From Diploscapter coronatus (taxonomy: Eukaryota > Nematoda > Chromadorea > Rhabditida > Rhabditidae): 64,000 nucleotides of DNA. Position 1 is the stretch's first letter. Every line of letters starts with the position of its first letter. Location of the stretch: positions 44,221,249-44,285,248 of the forward strand of contig OZ038423.1 in NCBI GenBank assembly GCA_964036155.1, written 5' to 3'. The translations under genes were made by a program, and so were the position numbers. Below the pieces are notes generated by a model, which was given only the letters and a program-made list of their open reading frames with translations, searched no databases and was not told where the DNA came from. Shown here piece after piece: positions 46,701-61,700 of the stretch.

Positions 46701-49700
46701 CACTTGCCTGACGAGCCGCACCGGAACTCGCCGACGTCATCACAAGATGGGCATTTTTCTCGGTTCTCATCCGAGTTGTCGCGGCAATCGTCATTTCCAT
46801 TACAGGCGGCCCAACCGGGGACACATCGGTACGAGTTGGCGCATCGAATCCATCCTTTCCTGCACTCGACTTGAGCGCACTCAGGTGTCTCGTCGGACGA
46901 ATCTCCGCAGTCGTCCTCATTGTCGCAGGTCCATGCCTTTGAGATGCATCGGTTGTTGGTACATTTGAATTCTTCGGCCGTGCAGGTTCGGTTCGGACTC
47001 AGGCAAATCTCGTCAGCCTCATCCGATCGCCCTCCGCAATCGTCGTCTCCATCACAAACGAACCGAGTCGGAATGCATTTCCCGGTTTCTTTGCACTTGA
47101 ATTGCCCAGGATCGCACGCCTGATTACAGTTCTGCTCATCCGATCCGTCGCCGCAGTCATCGGTACCGTCGCAAATTTGGAATGGCCTGGTGCAGTTGTG
47201 GTTTCCGCATTGGAATTCTCCGACTGGGCACACTCTGATTCCGCAAATGTCTGGTCCGGGCTCGTCTTCTCCATTTCTGCAGTCCTTCTCGCCTATAATG
47301 ATGAACTTTATTAGATTGTTTCAAACTACTCCTTGGATGTGATCTAATATTGAAGTAACAACTCAGATAAACTTTTATCGCTCATAAAATGTCTCACCAT
47401 CACAGTACCACAGCTTCGGAATGCACTTGGCGTCATCTCCGCCACAAGCAAATTGTCGAGTCGTGCAGTTTGGTTCGCAGGTCTTTGAATCGGGGAGGAG
47501 AACGAATTGATCAGGACAGGCGCAAGTGAATCCATTTCCTCCAGCCCCAATTAGGCAAAGATGCGAGCATCCTCCATTGTTGTCACCGCATGGGTTGGGG
47601 AAATCGGGCTGACGCATTGGATGAATCACTCGAAGTTCGTTCGGCAGTTGGATTATCTTCTTGAGCACGGTTTCGTTCTTTCCGGTCCACTTGTTGCACC
47701 TGATGACTTCTTTCAGATTCCAATCTGACCAGTAGAGCCAATCGTCAAATATCACCATGCTGCTGACGTGACTTGTCCTCTGAGCAGGAATGTGTCGTCT
47801 GCCTCCTCCGTCGAAGTCCATGAAGCCGATTTCGTTGAGATGTGCGTCGCCCCAGAAGATTCTGTCCGAGAAGAAATCGATGGTGATTGCATTTGGCCAG
47901 CCGAGATCCTTCTCTGCCAGCTTGACGATTGGATCAGCCAGCTCGGGTGAAGCGTCGAGTGCCATTCTTCCGATGTAAGGCTGAAGACTCCACTCGGTGA
48001 AGTACAGATAGCCTTTGCCGGGATGAATCGCAATTGCCTTCGGTTGTTGGATTCTGTCACGGATCAGAGTTTTGCATGAAGTGCCATCGAGTTCACACAC
48101 GCGAATTGCTCGCTCCTGTCGATTCAGCATGTACATCTTTCTTCCGACCCAGTCGATTGCAAATCCTTCTGTTCCAAAGACATGATGACGGACAATGGTT
48201 TCGTAAGAGTTGACTCCACTGCCAATCTCGTCGAGTCCAATTCGCAGAAGACGAAGTCGTCCCTGATCCACAATGTAAAGCATCTTCTCTTTCCAGTCAA
48301 AGTCCATCGAAACCACATTGTCGAACCCTTCTGCTGCCATGTCGTAGATAGAGCCGTCCAGTGAAAGCTTTCGAATGTAGTGCTTGTTAGCGAGAAGCAT
48401 ATAAGGCTCGGGTTCGGGATCCGTTCGTTTGCACCCATGATCGTCCTTTTCGAGCTGATAACCCTTGACGCAGCTGCACTTGTATGATCCAATCTTGTCT
48501 TCGCATTGTTGGCTGCAAGTCGACGTTCCCTCGTAGCATTCGTCGACATTGTGACAGCTCTTCTGATCATCTTTGTCCAAAGCGAATCCTTCGAAGCACT
48601 CGCATTGGTATCCAATTGGCTTGTCGACACATTTCTGCTCGCAGAGTGGCTTCTCCGCTAGGGTGCACTCGTCGATGTTGCATTGAGCGCTCTCGTCACT
48701 GTGATCGGTGCAGTCGAATTTGTTGTCGCAAACTTTCTTCATGTCGATGCATTCTCCAGAAGTGCAAGCGTACTGATTAGCAGTGCAGTTGCCAGTTCCT
48801 GGTCCCTTCGCACCTTCGCACTGATCTTCATCTTCGCCTCCACTGCAGTCCCTCTGTCCATCACATTTCCAGGAGAGTGGAATACATTTGTGGTCCTTGC
48901 ATTGCCAAAATTCGGGCTGGCAAGAGGAATAGGTGCAGTTTGCGTGCTCGTCAGATCCGTCCTAAAATTATGATAAGATAAGTGGAATTAGAATTAAGAA
49001 AACTGACTACAACTAGAGAGCGCAAGTGAACTTGCCGCTGGGCAGACAGAATTAGATTTTTTATTCTTATGAAAATGTCGAAATCTGGGATTCTGTAGCA
49101 GAAAGATGGCATGAGAGAGGAATTAGTGTAACCTGAGATATTGGTATCTGAAGATGACGACCCGAAAGCCCCATTTTTCTTTGTAAATTTCGTCAAGTGA
49201 AAAGCGTGCCCCACTTTTACATAAGTACGTTGAAGAAGGACTATTTTAAAGAGAACGGTTTGATAAGAACGTTCCCTGGGTTTGTTTTTCTCGGAATATT
49301 TTGGAAACGTGAGTTTCTTTCCATTTCGGTGTTGAAAAGCCACGACAGTTTGAAATGTTTATTGTACGCTTTCACCGGCTCAAGTCGTGTTTCGAGGGAA
49401 CGTCTCGGAAGTAAAAATGTTTCTTATCCTTATATCTTACAGTGGGAAAAGAAAACTTTTAAAAAATCGTCCCGCCAAGTTTTAGAAATTTTTGAAAATT
49501 TCGGCGAAATTGCTTTCCTTGACTTTGACTTCATAGAGTGGACGGGATTTGTGCTCTCTAGCTATGATTCGTTTGGTATTCGGTTTTTAATTGAATATCC
49601 CGTTTCTTTTTTAGTTTTCTTTTTCAGGGAAATGAAATGTTTAATAGTATAAATTAGATAGGACCTTAACTTAAGACCTAATTTTGGCTCTATTACTTTT

Positions 49701-52700
49701 TTATTCTAGCTCACTTGGACATATTTTTCTAATTTATTATGAAAAATTTTTGAATAAAAACTTGAAACTCACAAGACAGTCCTGGTCTCCATCGCATTCC
49801 CAGCTGGCGTTGATACAGTGAGAATTGGCACAGGCGAATTCGTTCTTGTTGCAGCTCTTCTTTTCTCGCTTGCACAATTCGACAGATTCGTCTTCGCCTC
49901 CAGCACAAGAGACTTCGCTGTCGCAGAGCCACGACTTCGGAATGCACTCATATTTAGGCTGAGCCAGACGAGCGTTAGAGGCGCAGTGGAATTCCTGATC
50001 GCTGCATGTTCGATTGCCGCAATGATGTCGTGCTGCATTCTCGTCACTTCCGTCCTCGCAGTCTGATTCTCCGTCACAAATAAATGCTCGACTGATGCAC
50101 TTTCCGTTGTCGCACTGGAACAGGTATTCTCCGACGCATATTCGCTTTCCACTCGAATCAGTGCAATTCGTATGCGTCTCATCCCAGGCATCTGGACAAT
50201 CAGCGTCGCCTAAAGTAGCAAAAGAATTGGTTCGGTCTTTGGTTTTGTGATAAGTTGCAAAATATTTGAAGTTAAATTAAAAATTTTAAAAGATTGATCC
50301 TTTTTTAAATCGAAATCCACGTATTCAAAAAATAAGGGGGACGAGCGTTATCCACCAAAGACTTTAGTGCATAATGCTACGCACTCAAGAAATAATGCCA
50401 CTAATTAAACTATCCACATACATACCATCACACTGCCAGGTTTCTGGAATGCATCTTCCTGACGGGCATCGCACGTAATTTTGAGCGCATTTCTGGTTCA
50501 TACAGAAGAGCTTGTTCTCGTCGTCTTTGGTTCCACAATCATCGTACCCATCGCACAAATCGGCTGGTTGAATGCAGATGTTCGTATTCGGACACTTGAT
50601 CTTCACTCCCCTGCAGTCAATTGGCAGTCCAGGACAGGTTGTCGAGTTCTCGTCAGATACGGCTTCATCATGACAGTCATTTCGTCCATCGCAAACTCGG
50701 GTCTGATTGATGCAGTGTCCATTTCCACAGGCGAACATTCCTGGAGCACATTGGACTGTCGAAGCACAGTCGAGTTCATCAGAGCCGTCTCCACAATCGT
50801 CAATGCTGTTGCAACGTTTGAGCGCCGAGACACAGCGTCGGTTCACGCAGAGGAAGTAGTCAGCTGGACAGACTCGGCTGTTGCAGTAGATCGGGTCTTC
50901 GTCGGAATTATCACTTGGGCAGTCTGATTTTGAATCGCAGGTGGCATCAAGTGAAATGCAGGTGCCATCTCCGCACTGGAAGTTGTAAGGTGGCATGCAG
51001 GCCTTTCCAGCATTATCTCGTAGGACGCACTTTGAAGCGAAGTCTTTGCCTGGCTCAGTGACGAGTTCGTAGGTCTCATTACAGGCACACTGAACTTTCT
51101 GAGCAGCATCTCCAATTTCATCAGACACGACCGTACAGATTTGCTCGCATCCTCCATTGTCTGTCTTGCATGCTTGACTGGTAATCGAACTGCAAGCTTG
51201 GTTTCTCGTGCGGATGTCGTCTTCAGAAGCGAACACCCTCAGAGTTCCTGGAACACGTCGATCAGCAACCACAACTTCAACAGATCCACCCGAATTTTTG
51301 TCAATTCGGAACACCCCATTGCTGAGCGGGTCGCTCATGTAGATCCAGTTATCCCAAAGATCAAGTGATTTGGCTCGGTACCCGGCCCCCAGGACTCTTC
51401 TATTGCCTCCTTCGTAATCGCAGCTTTCGATGTTGAGGCGATTCACATCAGCCCAGTAGATTCTCTTCTCACGCCAATCGACGGTGATTGCTGCTGGCAG
51501 AGATACTGACTGCGAAACGAGCACTTTTCGATTTCCTCCAGCTGTATTGGCTCGTTCAATTCGAGGCTCGTAGAGTCCTCCGCTAGCTTTGTACCCAGAA
51601 TCCGACCAGAAGACCAACCCGGCACATGGGTCGAGTCCCAAAGCATACGTCCAGTCACCGCGGGCAATCGTTCCCATATGCTCTCCAAGAGTGTCCAGTA
51701 CCATCAATTTTCCGCTTCTTCCAGTCGTGAAGTACAGCTTCTGATTGTGCCAGTCGAACTTCATGTCGGAGATGTGACGGATATCAGTAGCATGCTTCTG
51801 CTTCGAGGGTCCGAAAATGAGCCGAGGACTATCGGCGTTGTTCATGGCGATCCAAGAAATGTTGACTCCAGCTGGAGATTCGGCGACGTAGTAGATCTTT
51901 CGCAGATTGACGTCGACATCGAAAGTCTGCAGGTTGTCAATAGCTGGAAGCGCATCCATGAGGGGTTTGTTGGCTTTGATGTCGGGCTCGATTGGTGCAT
52001 CGATGATCTTATCACCATCAGAGAACATCAGATAGGTGTCAGGCTCCTCACAAACTCGTCCCTTCAGAGTCCCGCGAGCACAAGCACAGGTGGCGCTCTG
52101 AGTTCCTGGAGATGAGAAGCAAAGTTGGCTGCAAGGGCTCTTTCGCAGATTGTCCGTGATTTGGCAGGGCGACGTCGTCTTTGGCTGATTGAGCGAAGAG
52201 AAGATCCGAATATCTCCGACATCGGGAAGGGAAGTAGCGACGACGGTTGGCGTAAGGGGAACTGGTGTTGCGTTCGGTTTGCTGCTTGCCTTGAATACTT
52301 TGCTGAGTCGGTTGTCAGACCAGAACATGTCCTGTCCAAGCAGCGTCACTCCAGCTGCAGACGCAATGTCACTTCTCACGAGTTCTGGCTTGCCCCCAGT
52401 TATCTTTACTCGGAATATTCCGTCCTTCTTAGCGTCAGTCCAATAGAGCATTCGACTCGCAGTGTCCACAATCAGGTCGGTTGGCTCGCCGAGATCTTCA
52501 CTAATAAGAAGTTCACGGCGACTTCCGTCAAGAAGAGCCTTCTGAATCGACGGCTTCTGTCCGTTGTCAGCCCAGTAGAGATATCGACCAACTGGATCAA
52601 CGGCAATGGATGTCGGGGTTTCGGTCTTCGTCGACACGAGGATTTTCCTGTATTGTCCGTCGAATTTGCAAACTTCAATATTGGTTCGTTCAGCGTCCTG

Positions 52701-55700
52701 ATTGATGAAGTAGAGGTTGTAATTGACCCAGTCGACAGAGATTGATTTGACGACCATCGATCCGAAAGTATCCTTGACGATCGTTCTCGGAGCGCCTTGT
52801 CCGAGTGTGTAGGCTGTAATGCCTCGGTTGATTCCAGCCCCATCAGCGACGAAGATCGTCTTGCTGTCGTAGTCGTAATCAACGGCAGTGATCGAAAGTC
52901 CGCCAATCGATTCCATAGCAGCGCCTTTCGTTTGTGTCTGATCGACTGGGAATCCAGTGATCTTGTTCTTCGTAGCGACAAGGACGAATGACTCATCAAA
53001 CAGCTTGCATTCGTTAGTGTTTCCAGGAGTTGGGGTGTATCCCGTGGCACAGATGCACTTGTATTGGCTGAACATCTGTGGAATGCAGATGTGTTTGCAG
53101 TTGGCGTTGTTGATTCGGCATGGATGACTGAGCGAGGATGCTCGTGGCTGCAGCATCTTAATGTTGGCAAGATTTTCGACGTCCTTCTTGAAGTGGCTGA
53201 ACTGTGGCGCCTCTCCAGATCCAGTTATCTGGGCGTATTCGATCGAATCGAAAGCTGAGTCCGAGTAGTAGAGTTTGTCGCTGTAGAATGCGAGTCCGTT
53301 TGGCTGCTTGCCTGGATCATTCAGGAGATAGTGGCGATCCTGACCATCGTAAGTGACTGAAGTGATTCGACCCGATTTTGACTCAGTGAAGTAAATTCGT
53401 TGATTGACAATATCGAGAGCGAGATGATCGAGCTGAGTCAGATCGTTGCTGACGACGACAAGGGGCTGCGTTCCATCCATCGACGCTCGCGCCACTTTGA
53501 CGTCGCTTGCTCCACCTCCTCTGTCGAGCCAGAAGATCAATCCTCGATCACTGTCTGCAGCTATTGCAACTGGATTAACGACTGCAGTTGGACTCTGGTC
53601 GTTTGTCAGAATCACAGCTCTGTATGTGTCGCCAACTGTACGGATGACTTCGATGGTTTGCGAGATCTTGTTTCCGACAATAACGTTGCGGCCATTCCAG
53701 TCGAAAGCCAGGCAATATGGGTCATCAGGAACGTGGGAACTGTAGAGCAAAGTTCGGTTGCCAGCATTGATGCTGGTCTTGTAGACTGCTGCATCAGTTG
53801 AAATCTGCACCAGACTTCTTGCAATATTGGTGTGCTCCAGAATGAATAGAGTGCCGCTTTCAGCATCATACTCAGCATCGAAGGCGTTGGCCAGTCCAGC
53901 AAGTGGGACCATTCCAGCAAGATTCGGCACGACTCCATTCTGAGTCGTTGTCTCGACTCCGAAGGCGTTGGTCTTTTGAATGAGAAGCAGGAATGGTTTC
54001 GAGTCCACAACACAAGACTTGCCTAAAATAATGCGATTGTGAATACTTTTCCAGAGCTGAAATTTACCTGTTCCATCGAGTCTCTTTCCCATAGGACACT
54101 TGCAGCTGAAGCTTCCATGAGCGTTCAGGAGGCAGAGGTCGGAGCATGGCTTTGAAGCGCAAGGATCGTTGTCGACCTGATTTTTAAAAGTTTTCTTTCT
54201 TTAAAAATTTAGGATGCGTGGCTTTCCTTCCACAAGTGTAAACATCCCTCTCAAAAATGTAAACCCTCCTTTCATTTGCTATTATCTCTTTTTCGTTGCT
54301 TTGGAAAGAAAGTTTACACCTGTGGGAGGGAAGTTTGCGAAGCCAACAATTTATTGATTTACCTTTGGCTGAAGAACTGGGTGGATGGCGACAACTCCAA
54401 GAGCCTTGCTAAATGTGTGACTTGGATAAGTTCTAGTAGTGCCATTCGGGAATTTAGGATAGATTTGGAGGCGTTGTAGACGACGATCGGAGTAGTAGAC
54501 GAAGTCCTCGAAGATGGCCAATGCATGAGGATGCTGAACGAGCTTGGGACTGCACAGGACCTGAAAGTTCAACTTGTCAATTGTTCAATAGGTATATTTC
54601 AACCTGAGTTCTACCAGTGCCATCATAGTTCACGAAGTCGATGTAATCTAACTTTGAATCGGCAAAGTAGACTCGATCAGTCGTAAAATCCAAGGCGATG
54701 GTGTTGGGCCAGTAGATCTTCGTGTCAACGATCACGGTTCTGTCAGATCCGTCCATGTTTGCTCGCTCGATTTTTGGGTTCTAAAACATAAGTTTTGGTT
54801 TCCAAAAAAGAAAATTAGTTTTACCTGTCCCCAGTCGGTCCAGAACATGAGTCCCTTTCTCGGATCGACTGCAATTCCTCGAGGTTGGCTGACATTTTCG
54901 TGAACTAGAAGAGCTCTGGCTGCCGGATTCTCGAGGTTGGCGACTTCGATAGTATTGAGTGACGAGTCGACCCAGTAGAGGTTTCTTCCGACCCAATCCA
55001 GCGCAATACCTTCGGTGATATCCAACCCTTCTCCGATGAAGATCTTCACGTCGGTGCCGTTTCTCGTCGCAGAGAAGATCTTCTTTTCCCTGATGTCAGA
55101 CCAGTAGATTCGATCAGTCACACTGTCCCAGGCGATTGCGATGGCGTTTTCGACTGCAGCCGAGAAGGTCTTCCAGTTCTCGAGATGGTTGTCGGACCAG
55201 TAGATTCTGTTTCGGTTCGAGACGTAGATCCTCATTTCACCTTCAGTGGCTTTGCAAGTTCTTTTGTCAGCAGCATCCAAAGTGTAGCCGGCAAAACACT
55301 TGCAAGTGAACCCGTGCTTCTCATCAATACAGATCTGACTGCAAGTGCTGGGGTCAAGACACTCGTTCAATGGAGCACAGCGAGTGTTGTTGACTGGTGT
55401 CTCTCCGTATGGGCACGAGCAAAGAGGGCCATCGGGAGACTGGTGGCATTTGTAGGCACATCCAGCTCGGTCAGCAGCACAAAGATCCCTGGCGCATCGG
55501 CCTCCTTCGTCGGTACCTCCTGGACAATGTGGCTTTCCATCGCAGAGTTGATGTATGGGGATGCACTGATCAGGCGCATCCTCGCAAGGAACATGCTCGA
55601 ATGGGCATCTTCTTGCGAACTGCGTTGGTGTCTTGCAGCCGACTTCTTCGGATTCGTCGGAATCATCTCCGCAGTCATTCGTTTGGTCGCAAAGCCATTG

Positions 55701-58700
55701 CTTGGGGATGCATCGATTGTTTTTGCACTTGAACTCGTTGGCGCCACATTCGTGAGTTGAGCAGGATGGAGGCTCATCAGATCCGTCATCGCAATCGACC
55801 TGTTTATACAACTTATATATTGCGAATCTTCACAAGAAGCGCCAAGGGTTAGGGTTAGGGTAAGAGTGAGGTTCGGTGGGGCAAATTTAATTCCAAATGA
55901 TCCTCAAGATATGAAGAATAAGTTGTAATTAAATTTACCCTACCGAGCTCCATCCCTACCCTTTACTCTATAGCATTTCCTATAAAAGTTCGCAATATGT
56001 AAAGGTTCCCAAGGATCGTGATGTGTAAATAACTACCTGTTTATCGCATTTCCAGCTGGCTGGTATACAGACGTTGGTCGTTGCACAGTGGAATTGTTCT
56101 GGAGTGCACTTTGATTCTGGAGCAACGCAGTCATCTTCGTCCGAGCCGTCTTCGCATTCAACCTAAAGAGCATGAACTTTGTTTCAACAGAACTCCAGTC
56201 ATAATACGTTTCTCATGACAAAGATTGTAGTGCAATTCACGCATCAAAAAACTCTCACTAACCTGCGAATCACATCTGTTTCTCAGCGGAATGCATTGTC
56301 TTCCGTTGCCACACCGAAACTGCAAGCTGGAGCACTGGATCGGCGGGCATCGATTCTTGTCCTCGTCGTCTCCCCCATAGCAGTCTTGGTCACCTAAAAA
56401 AGTAGGATATGATGTTTTGGGTGACGAATTGAAGTACCATCGCAGACCCAGTAGATCGGAATGCATCGTCCACTCGAACACTGGAATTGGTTTGCTGCAC
56501 AGGTCATATTTGCGCAGAGTTCAGGAGCTTCGTCTGAAGTCATTCAATTTGCTGGTTCATTTTCAATGGCAAGATTTACCTGAGCCATCCGAACAGTCAT
56601 TGTCCGAATCGCATTTCCATGACTCCGGAATGCATCGATGGTTGGCGCATTGGAACTTCTTCGCCGAGCACTGAGGCTTCTGACCGGGTTTGCAGTATTT
56701 TGGATCTTCATCTTCGTACTGACCACAATCATTATCGCCTAAGAACAGTTTGTATTTGACATCTAGAATATGGTTGAAATACCGTCGCAAGCATACGCTG
56801 AAGGAATGCATCGCTTCGTGCTCGTACACCGGATAGTGTTCTCTGGACAGGGTTGCTCGTGGTAGCAAGCTTCACCCTTCTCGTTCAGCTCATCAGAGTT
56901 GTCCAGACAGTCGTTCTCACCTAAAGTGATAAATTCGCGCACTTGTTTCAGAATATTTCAAGCAAGGTGTTTATTTTATTTCTAATTCATCTTGCGTGTT
57001 TTAATGAAAAACGAATTATTGCAGGATTTTCCGATTACTCGATAAAAATAGGAAAATGGTATTTAAAACAACTAAAGGAACATACACGTCTCTATTGTTA
57101 ATGAGTTTACTCACCATCACACTTCCATTCCTTCGGAATGCATCTTCCATTCGCACACTGGAATTGTGTGGAATTTGATGGACACAATGCCTCCGTGGGT
57201 TCGCTGGTGTCTCTTTCGCAAGTATGATCGTTATCTAAAAACGAAAGAAATTGATGATTTTTCTTTAAAAATATTTAACCTGGATTGATCTTGAACCCTT
57301 GTCTGCAGGCACACTTCTTCTTCAGCGTTCCAGCTGATTCCATAGCGAAGCAGAGTTGAGAACAATCGGAGTTTCTGGAATTCCATTTATCACTTCTAGA
57401 AGCCAACTAGCACAATATTTATAGAAAAATGATCGTTCAAACATTAAATGTTTGGAGCTTATTCGAAATCTCAATTAGTTTTACCTGCATGGATGCTCCC
57501 TGGAGTCGTCAGGAATTGGTTGGTTCGCCTTCGAGCAAGCTTTCAGTGAGAAAATGCTTCGTTCCTCTCCACCAAACTCTCGAATGATCTTGCCCTTTCC
57601 ACCGTTATGCTTTCCGACTTTCCTGATGGAATAGGGTCGTTGGTGGACATAGTAGATGTGATCGTCCATGATCGATAGTGCGACGGGGATCGGGTTGTCT
57701 ACGTTCAGGACTTGCATCTGAAATAATTTGATTTGTTATTGTGGTTGCACACACACGGCGACACACGACACTAGTTGAAAATTTTCTATTCGACGTATTT
57801 GAAGATTTTCGGAACATTTTAAAAATAATCTTTGAGTTGGTCAAACGTGATACAGCGTAATTATGAGAACTAAATCATTGAGTTTCCACCCACAACTTTG
57901 AAAATTGAATAATCTCACATTCTTTCCATCGAAGTCCATATAGCTGATGGTCTTGAGCAGCGTGTCTCCCCAGTAGAGCTTGTTCTCCGCGAAGTCGATC
58001 GCCATCTCCGAGGGTCTACCCAGAGAGGTGTTCCTGATGACGATGCAGTCGGCGCCGTCGATTGCGCATCGATAGATCTTTGCCGGTCGCTGAGCCTCGG
58101 CGTAGAAGAGCCAGCCCTTCCAGGGATGAACCACGACGGACACGGGGTCGCGTAGGTCTTTCAGGAGCTGACGATGAACCAGTTGGTCAGGATGCACGAG
58201 TCCGGTGTCAGTGACTTTGACGACCTGAATTTTTTCGACTATGGATGAATGTGAAATTATCATTTCCCTATAGGATCTCACTATTACTTGCCTTCTAAAG
58301 GCTATTCTTGTGATTAGTTAAGTGATGCTACCTCCAAACTACTCCTGATATTGTCAACGTAGTAGAGCTGTTTGCTGATCCAGTCGTAACTCATCGAAAC
58401 CAGCCCATCATTATGGGTCACGAGAACCGGAGCGCTGCCCTCGCCATCTGCGCGAATTCTTAAGGAAAGAGTTGATTTTCATAACTCTTCAAAAATCTTT
58501 CAAATTTTCAACAAGTTTTTATGAGGTAAGCCAAGAGAACTACCTGAACACGGTGTTATCCATGATATCAGCGTAGAAGAAACTGTTTCCATGCACGTCG
58601 CACTCCACCTCGAAGTACATGCCAATGCGTCGTTGGGAGATCGGGGAGATTGGAAGGACGGCTTCGCTCAGTGACTGGTCCTCAGTTGGGAAAATGCCTC

Positions 58701-61700
58701 GAACGATTTTGTTGCTCGAGAACAGAAGGTAGTCGGTAGAATCGACACATTTCTTGTCGTCGATTAGTTTCTGAACATTTATTTGAATTTTTGTCTGCTA
58801 CGTTTTTCCAGTTCGAACTAATTTGTCAGTTCTGAATAAAAATGAGATGTTTTTTTTTCGAAACATACATATTTTTTTTCTTTCTGGGTATTGATTCAGA
58901 ATTTATACTTCACAATAGATATGTCTTAAGAAATGACTTGATTGAAATGAAATTGGTTATTTCAATGGCGCTAGGTTTAACTTGATCATTTTTGCAAGTT
59001 AAAACTCTGTCTTACCTTTCCGATCGGGCAAGCGCATCTGTACCCGACATCGAACCCAGTTGCATCCTTCGCCAACAGGCACATCTCCTCACAGTCTGCC
59101 TTCGCGCAAGGGTTTTCGATTTTCATTCCCAAGCAGTCAGAGTCGGAGGTAACTGGTTGAGCCATACGGTGGTAGGCGGAAATGCCCTGAAATAGAAATC
59201 AATAAAAACGATTAGTGATCTTCCTCGCATAATCTCTGATAATTCAGAAGATTTTTTTCTATTTGACACCTCTCACTTTAATTATTACTTTACACACAGA
59301 ATTGAACTTGAATTTCCAACATTTGGAAATATTACAAATTTCATACCATCGGAAAGACGTTGTTCTCCTTCTTCGTCCAGATGACTTCAGTCGGCGAGCC
59401 GAATTTCTCGATTTTGATCGCACCTAGACGAGTCCAGTCTGTCCAGTAGAGGTACTGATCGAAGAGAGCCAATCCGAATGGATGAGGCACTTGATTCATT
59501 CCTTGTGCGACGACGCGGCGGTCACGACCCTGAAATTTCAAATTTTTACGATGTTGGTTTCAGATTTTCTCGTTTGTCATAGTAGATCTACATCAAGATA
59601 ATTTGAACGTTATCTTGGGCATTATGATATAGATAGCGATCAGGTTGTCTAACAACGGAAAACTTAGCGTTATCAATGTGAGTTTTCTTAGTAAAATTCA
59701 TGAGGGGATAAAACTAGGGTGTGTAGCACTCAGCTATTCGTGCACCAGATATGAGAAATGATGAAATATCCTACCTCATAATCAATACTCTCCACCCGAT
59801 CGACCTTAGGGTCGACCCAATAGACTCGTTTCGCAGTAATGTCGACGACGACTCCACTGACTTGATGCGTGTGCGTGTTGACGAGCACTCGACGATGACT
59901 GCCGTCCATCGCAGCGCCTTCCAATTTGAGTTGATTCGAGAAGAACATTTCACTAAAATTTCTAGGTTTGCTTCAAGAATTTTGCTGATGGATGAGATTT
60001 GTGTGCATGTGATAAACACACCTTACGGAAGAAGTTATTTTAAATTTGTGTAGTCATGATGAAATTTAGAAAAAAAATATATATAGGTTGCAAAATATCA
60101 TTTGACGTACTCATTCAGCTAGCAAGTAATATATTTTTCTGACGCACTGATAACATGATTTGACTAACCCCCTCAACGGATCGAGAGCGATATCCAAAGG
60201 CAATGTCAGCGCATCAGCAATCAGAACGGTTCTCTTCTCGCCATCGAACGTGCACACGTCGATGCGTCTCGAACCAGACTCGATGATGTAAAGCAGGTTG
60301 GAGATCCAATCGACTGCCAGCGATCGAGGATAGATGAGGGATTTCAGACCGAGTTTTCTGAAGTTGAATTCTATGTTTCAGAAACTCCTATATCAAACAC
60401 ATTATTTCAAATATTTTGATAGTTTGACTCTAGACCCCGAATACAGCATTTTGTTAGATAAGATTTCCTATCGACTCACAAAGACTCGAAATCCGTTCAA
60501 CAAATGTTTCGGGAATTTTCAAATCAAGGTTATTTTTCAGCGAAACTATTCCAATGATCTTCTAATAGTGTTAAAAACTCTTACTTGATATGCCCGATGT
60601 CTCCGTTCTCATCGACTTCCGCCGAGAATGCCGAGTGGGACATTCTGTCGGTCCAGAAGAGCTTCTTGTCGTCGTAGTCGAAGTCGATTCCATAGATGAA
60701 TTCTCCAGAAGCGAGTCTTTTCGGTTCTTCTGTCTTCGAATTCGGGTTCAGTCTGATTTAAAGTTTTTTTTTCATCAATGTAAAAGTTTTGAGTTTTTCT
60801 CTCAGAAAAAAGTATTTTGTTTCCAAAACGAGAAAAAAGGAAAATAACATTTGGAAAGAAAAGATTTACTTTCGAATTTTGGAACAAGAATACTCGAAAC
60901 ATATTTAGAGAATCTTACTTGTAAAGCCCCTCGCGTCTCGCCACGAAGAGTTTCATTTTCTCGGCTTCCCTCGAAATACAGTAGCCCCGCATTGTCAAAT
61001 TGTCCTTGCCAGGTCCGTGGGCCATCTGAAAGTTGAAATTTTAACCTGCGTTTTTCATATGAGCTATTTTTTTGAAAATTATCGGTGTTTCGTGAGAAAT
61101 TTTATATGGCCTATAAAAATGAAATGCTGTTACCTCCAACGTGAAGCATTCTCCAAGACACGAGCACGTGAAACCTGGTCGGTGGTTTGAGCATAGCTGA
61201 AAGTAAAATGTCTCAATGATTAATAGATGCAAGAAGATACTCTCCTATGGGCAATTTGTTGCCGCTAAATTATTGTTATTATTTTTTAAACTCTACCTGA
61301 TCACAATATCCGAACTCTGTGCACTCGTTGATGTCGAGGCAAGTCCTGTGGAATCTTTCGTCTAGTTCGTACCCGTTCGGACAGGTACATTGGCCTCCGC
61401 TTGGAGAGGAATGGCATCCCGCTTGGCAACCGAGCGATGGGCACAGGTTGTCGGCTAAATATGATATTTTCGAATAAACTCATTTGATACATTCGGCTGC
61501 CAATGCTCTAGCAATGCCATTTTAAACGATGCTCAAATTCGTGTAAATCGATAACACATATCTTTTTGAAATTCGCCGTAATCTCGCGAATCATTCCACC
61601 AATGCCAAATCAGATCGGAATGTTATGTTGTTGTAATGGAAAGCATTTGAAACTTTGAAAAATGACAGAACATAGCCAAAAATATATTCTGCGCTTACCA

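Noticed and set aside
44681..48973. Many long plus-strand open frames (up to about 200 codons) opposite lrp-1
   Set aside because: They are antisense shadows of the Cys-rich LDL class A and propeller coding sequence; the minus-strand reading is unambiguous.
55845..55860. Telomere or chromosome end
   Set aside because: Only about three TTAGGG-like units inside a gene intron; the gene continues on both sides.
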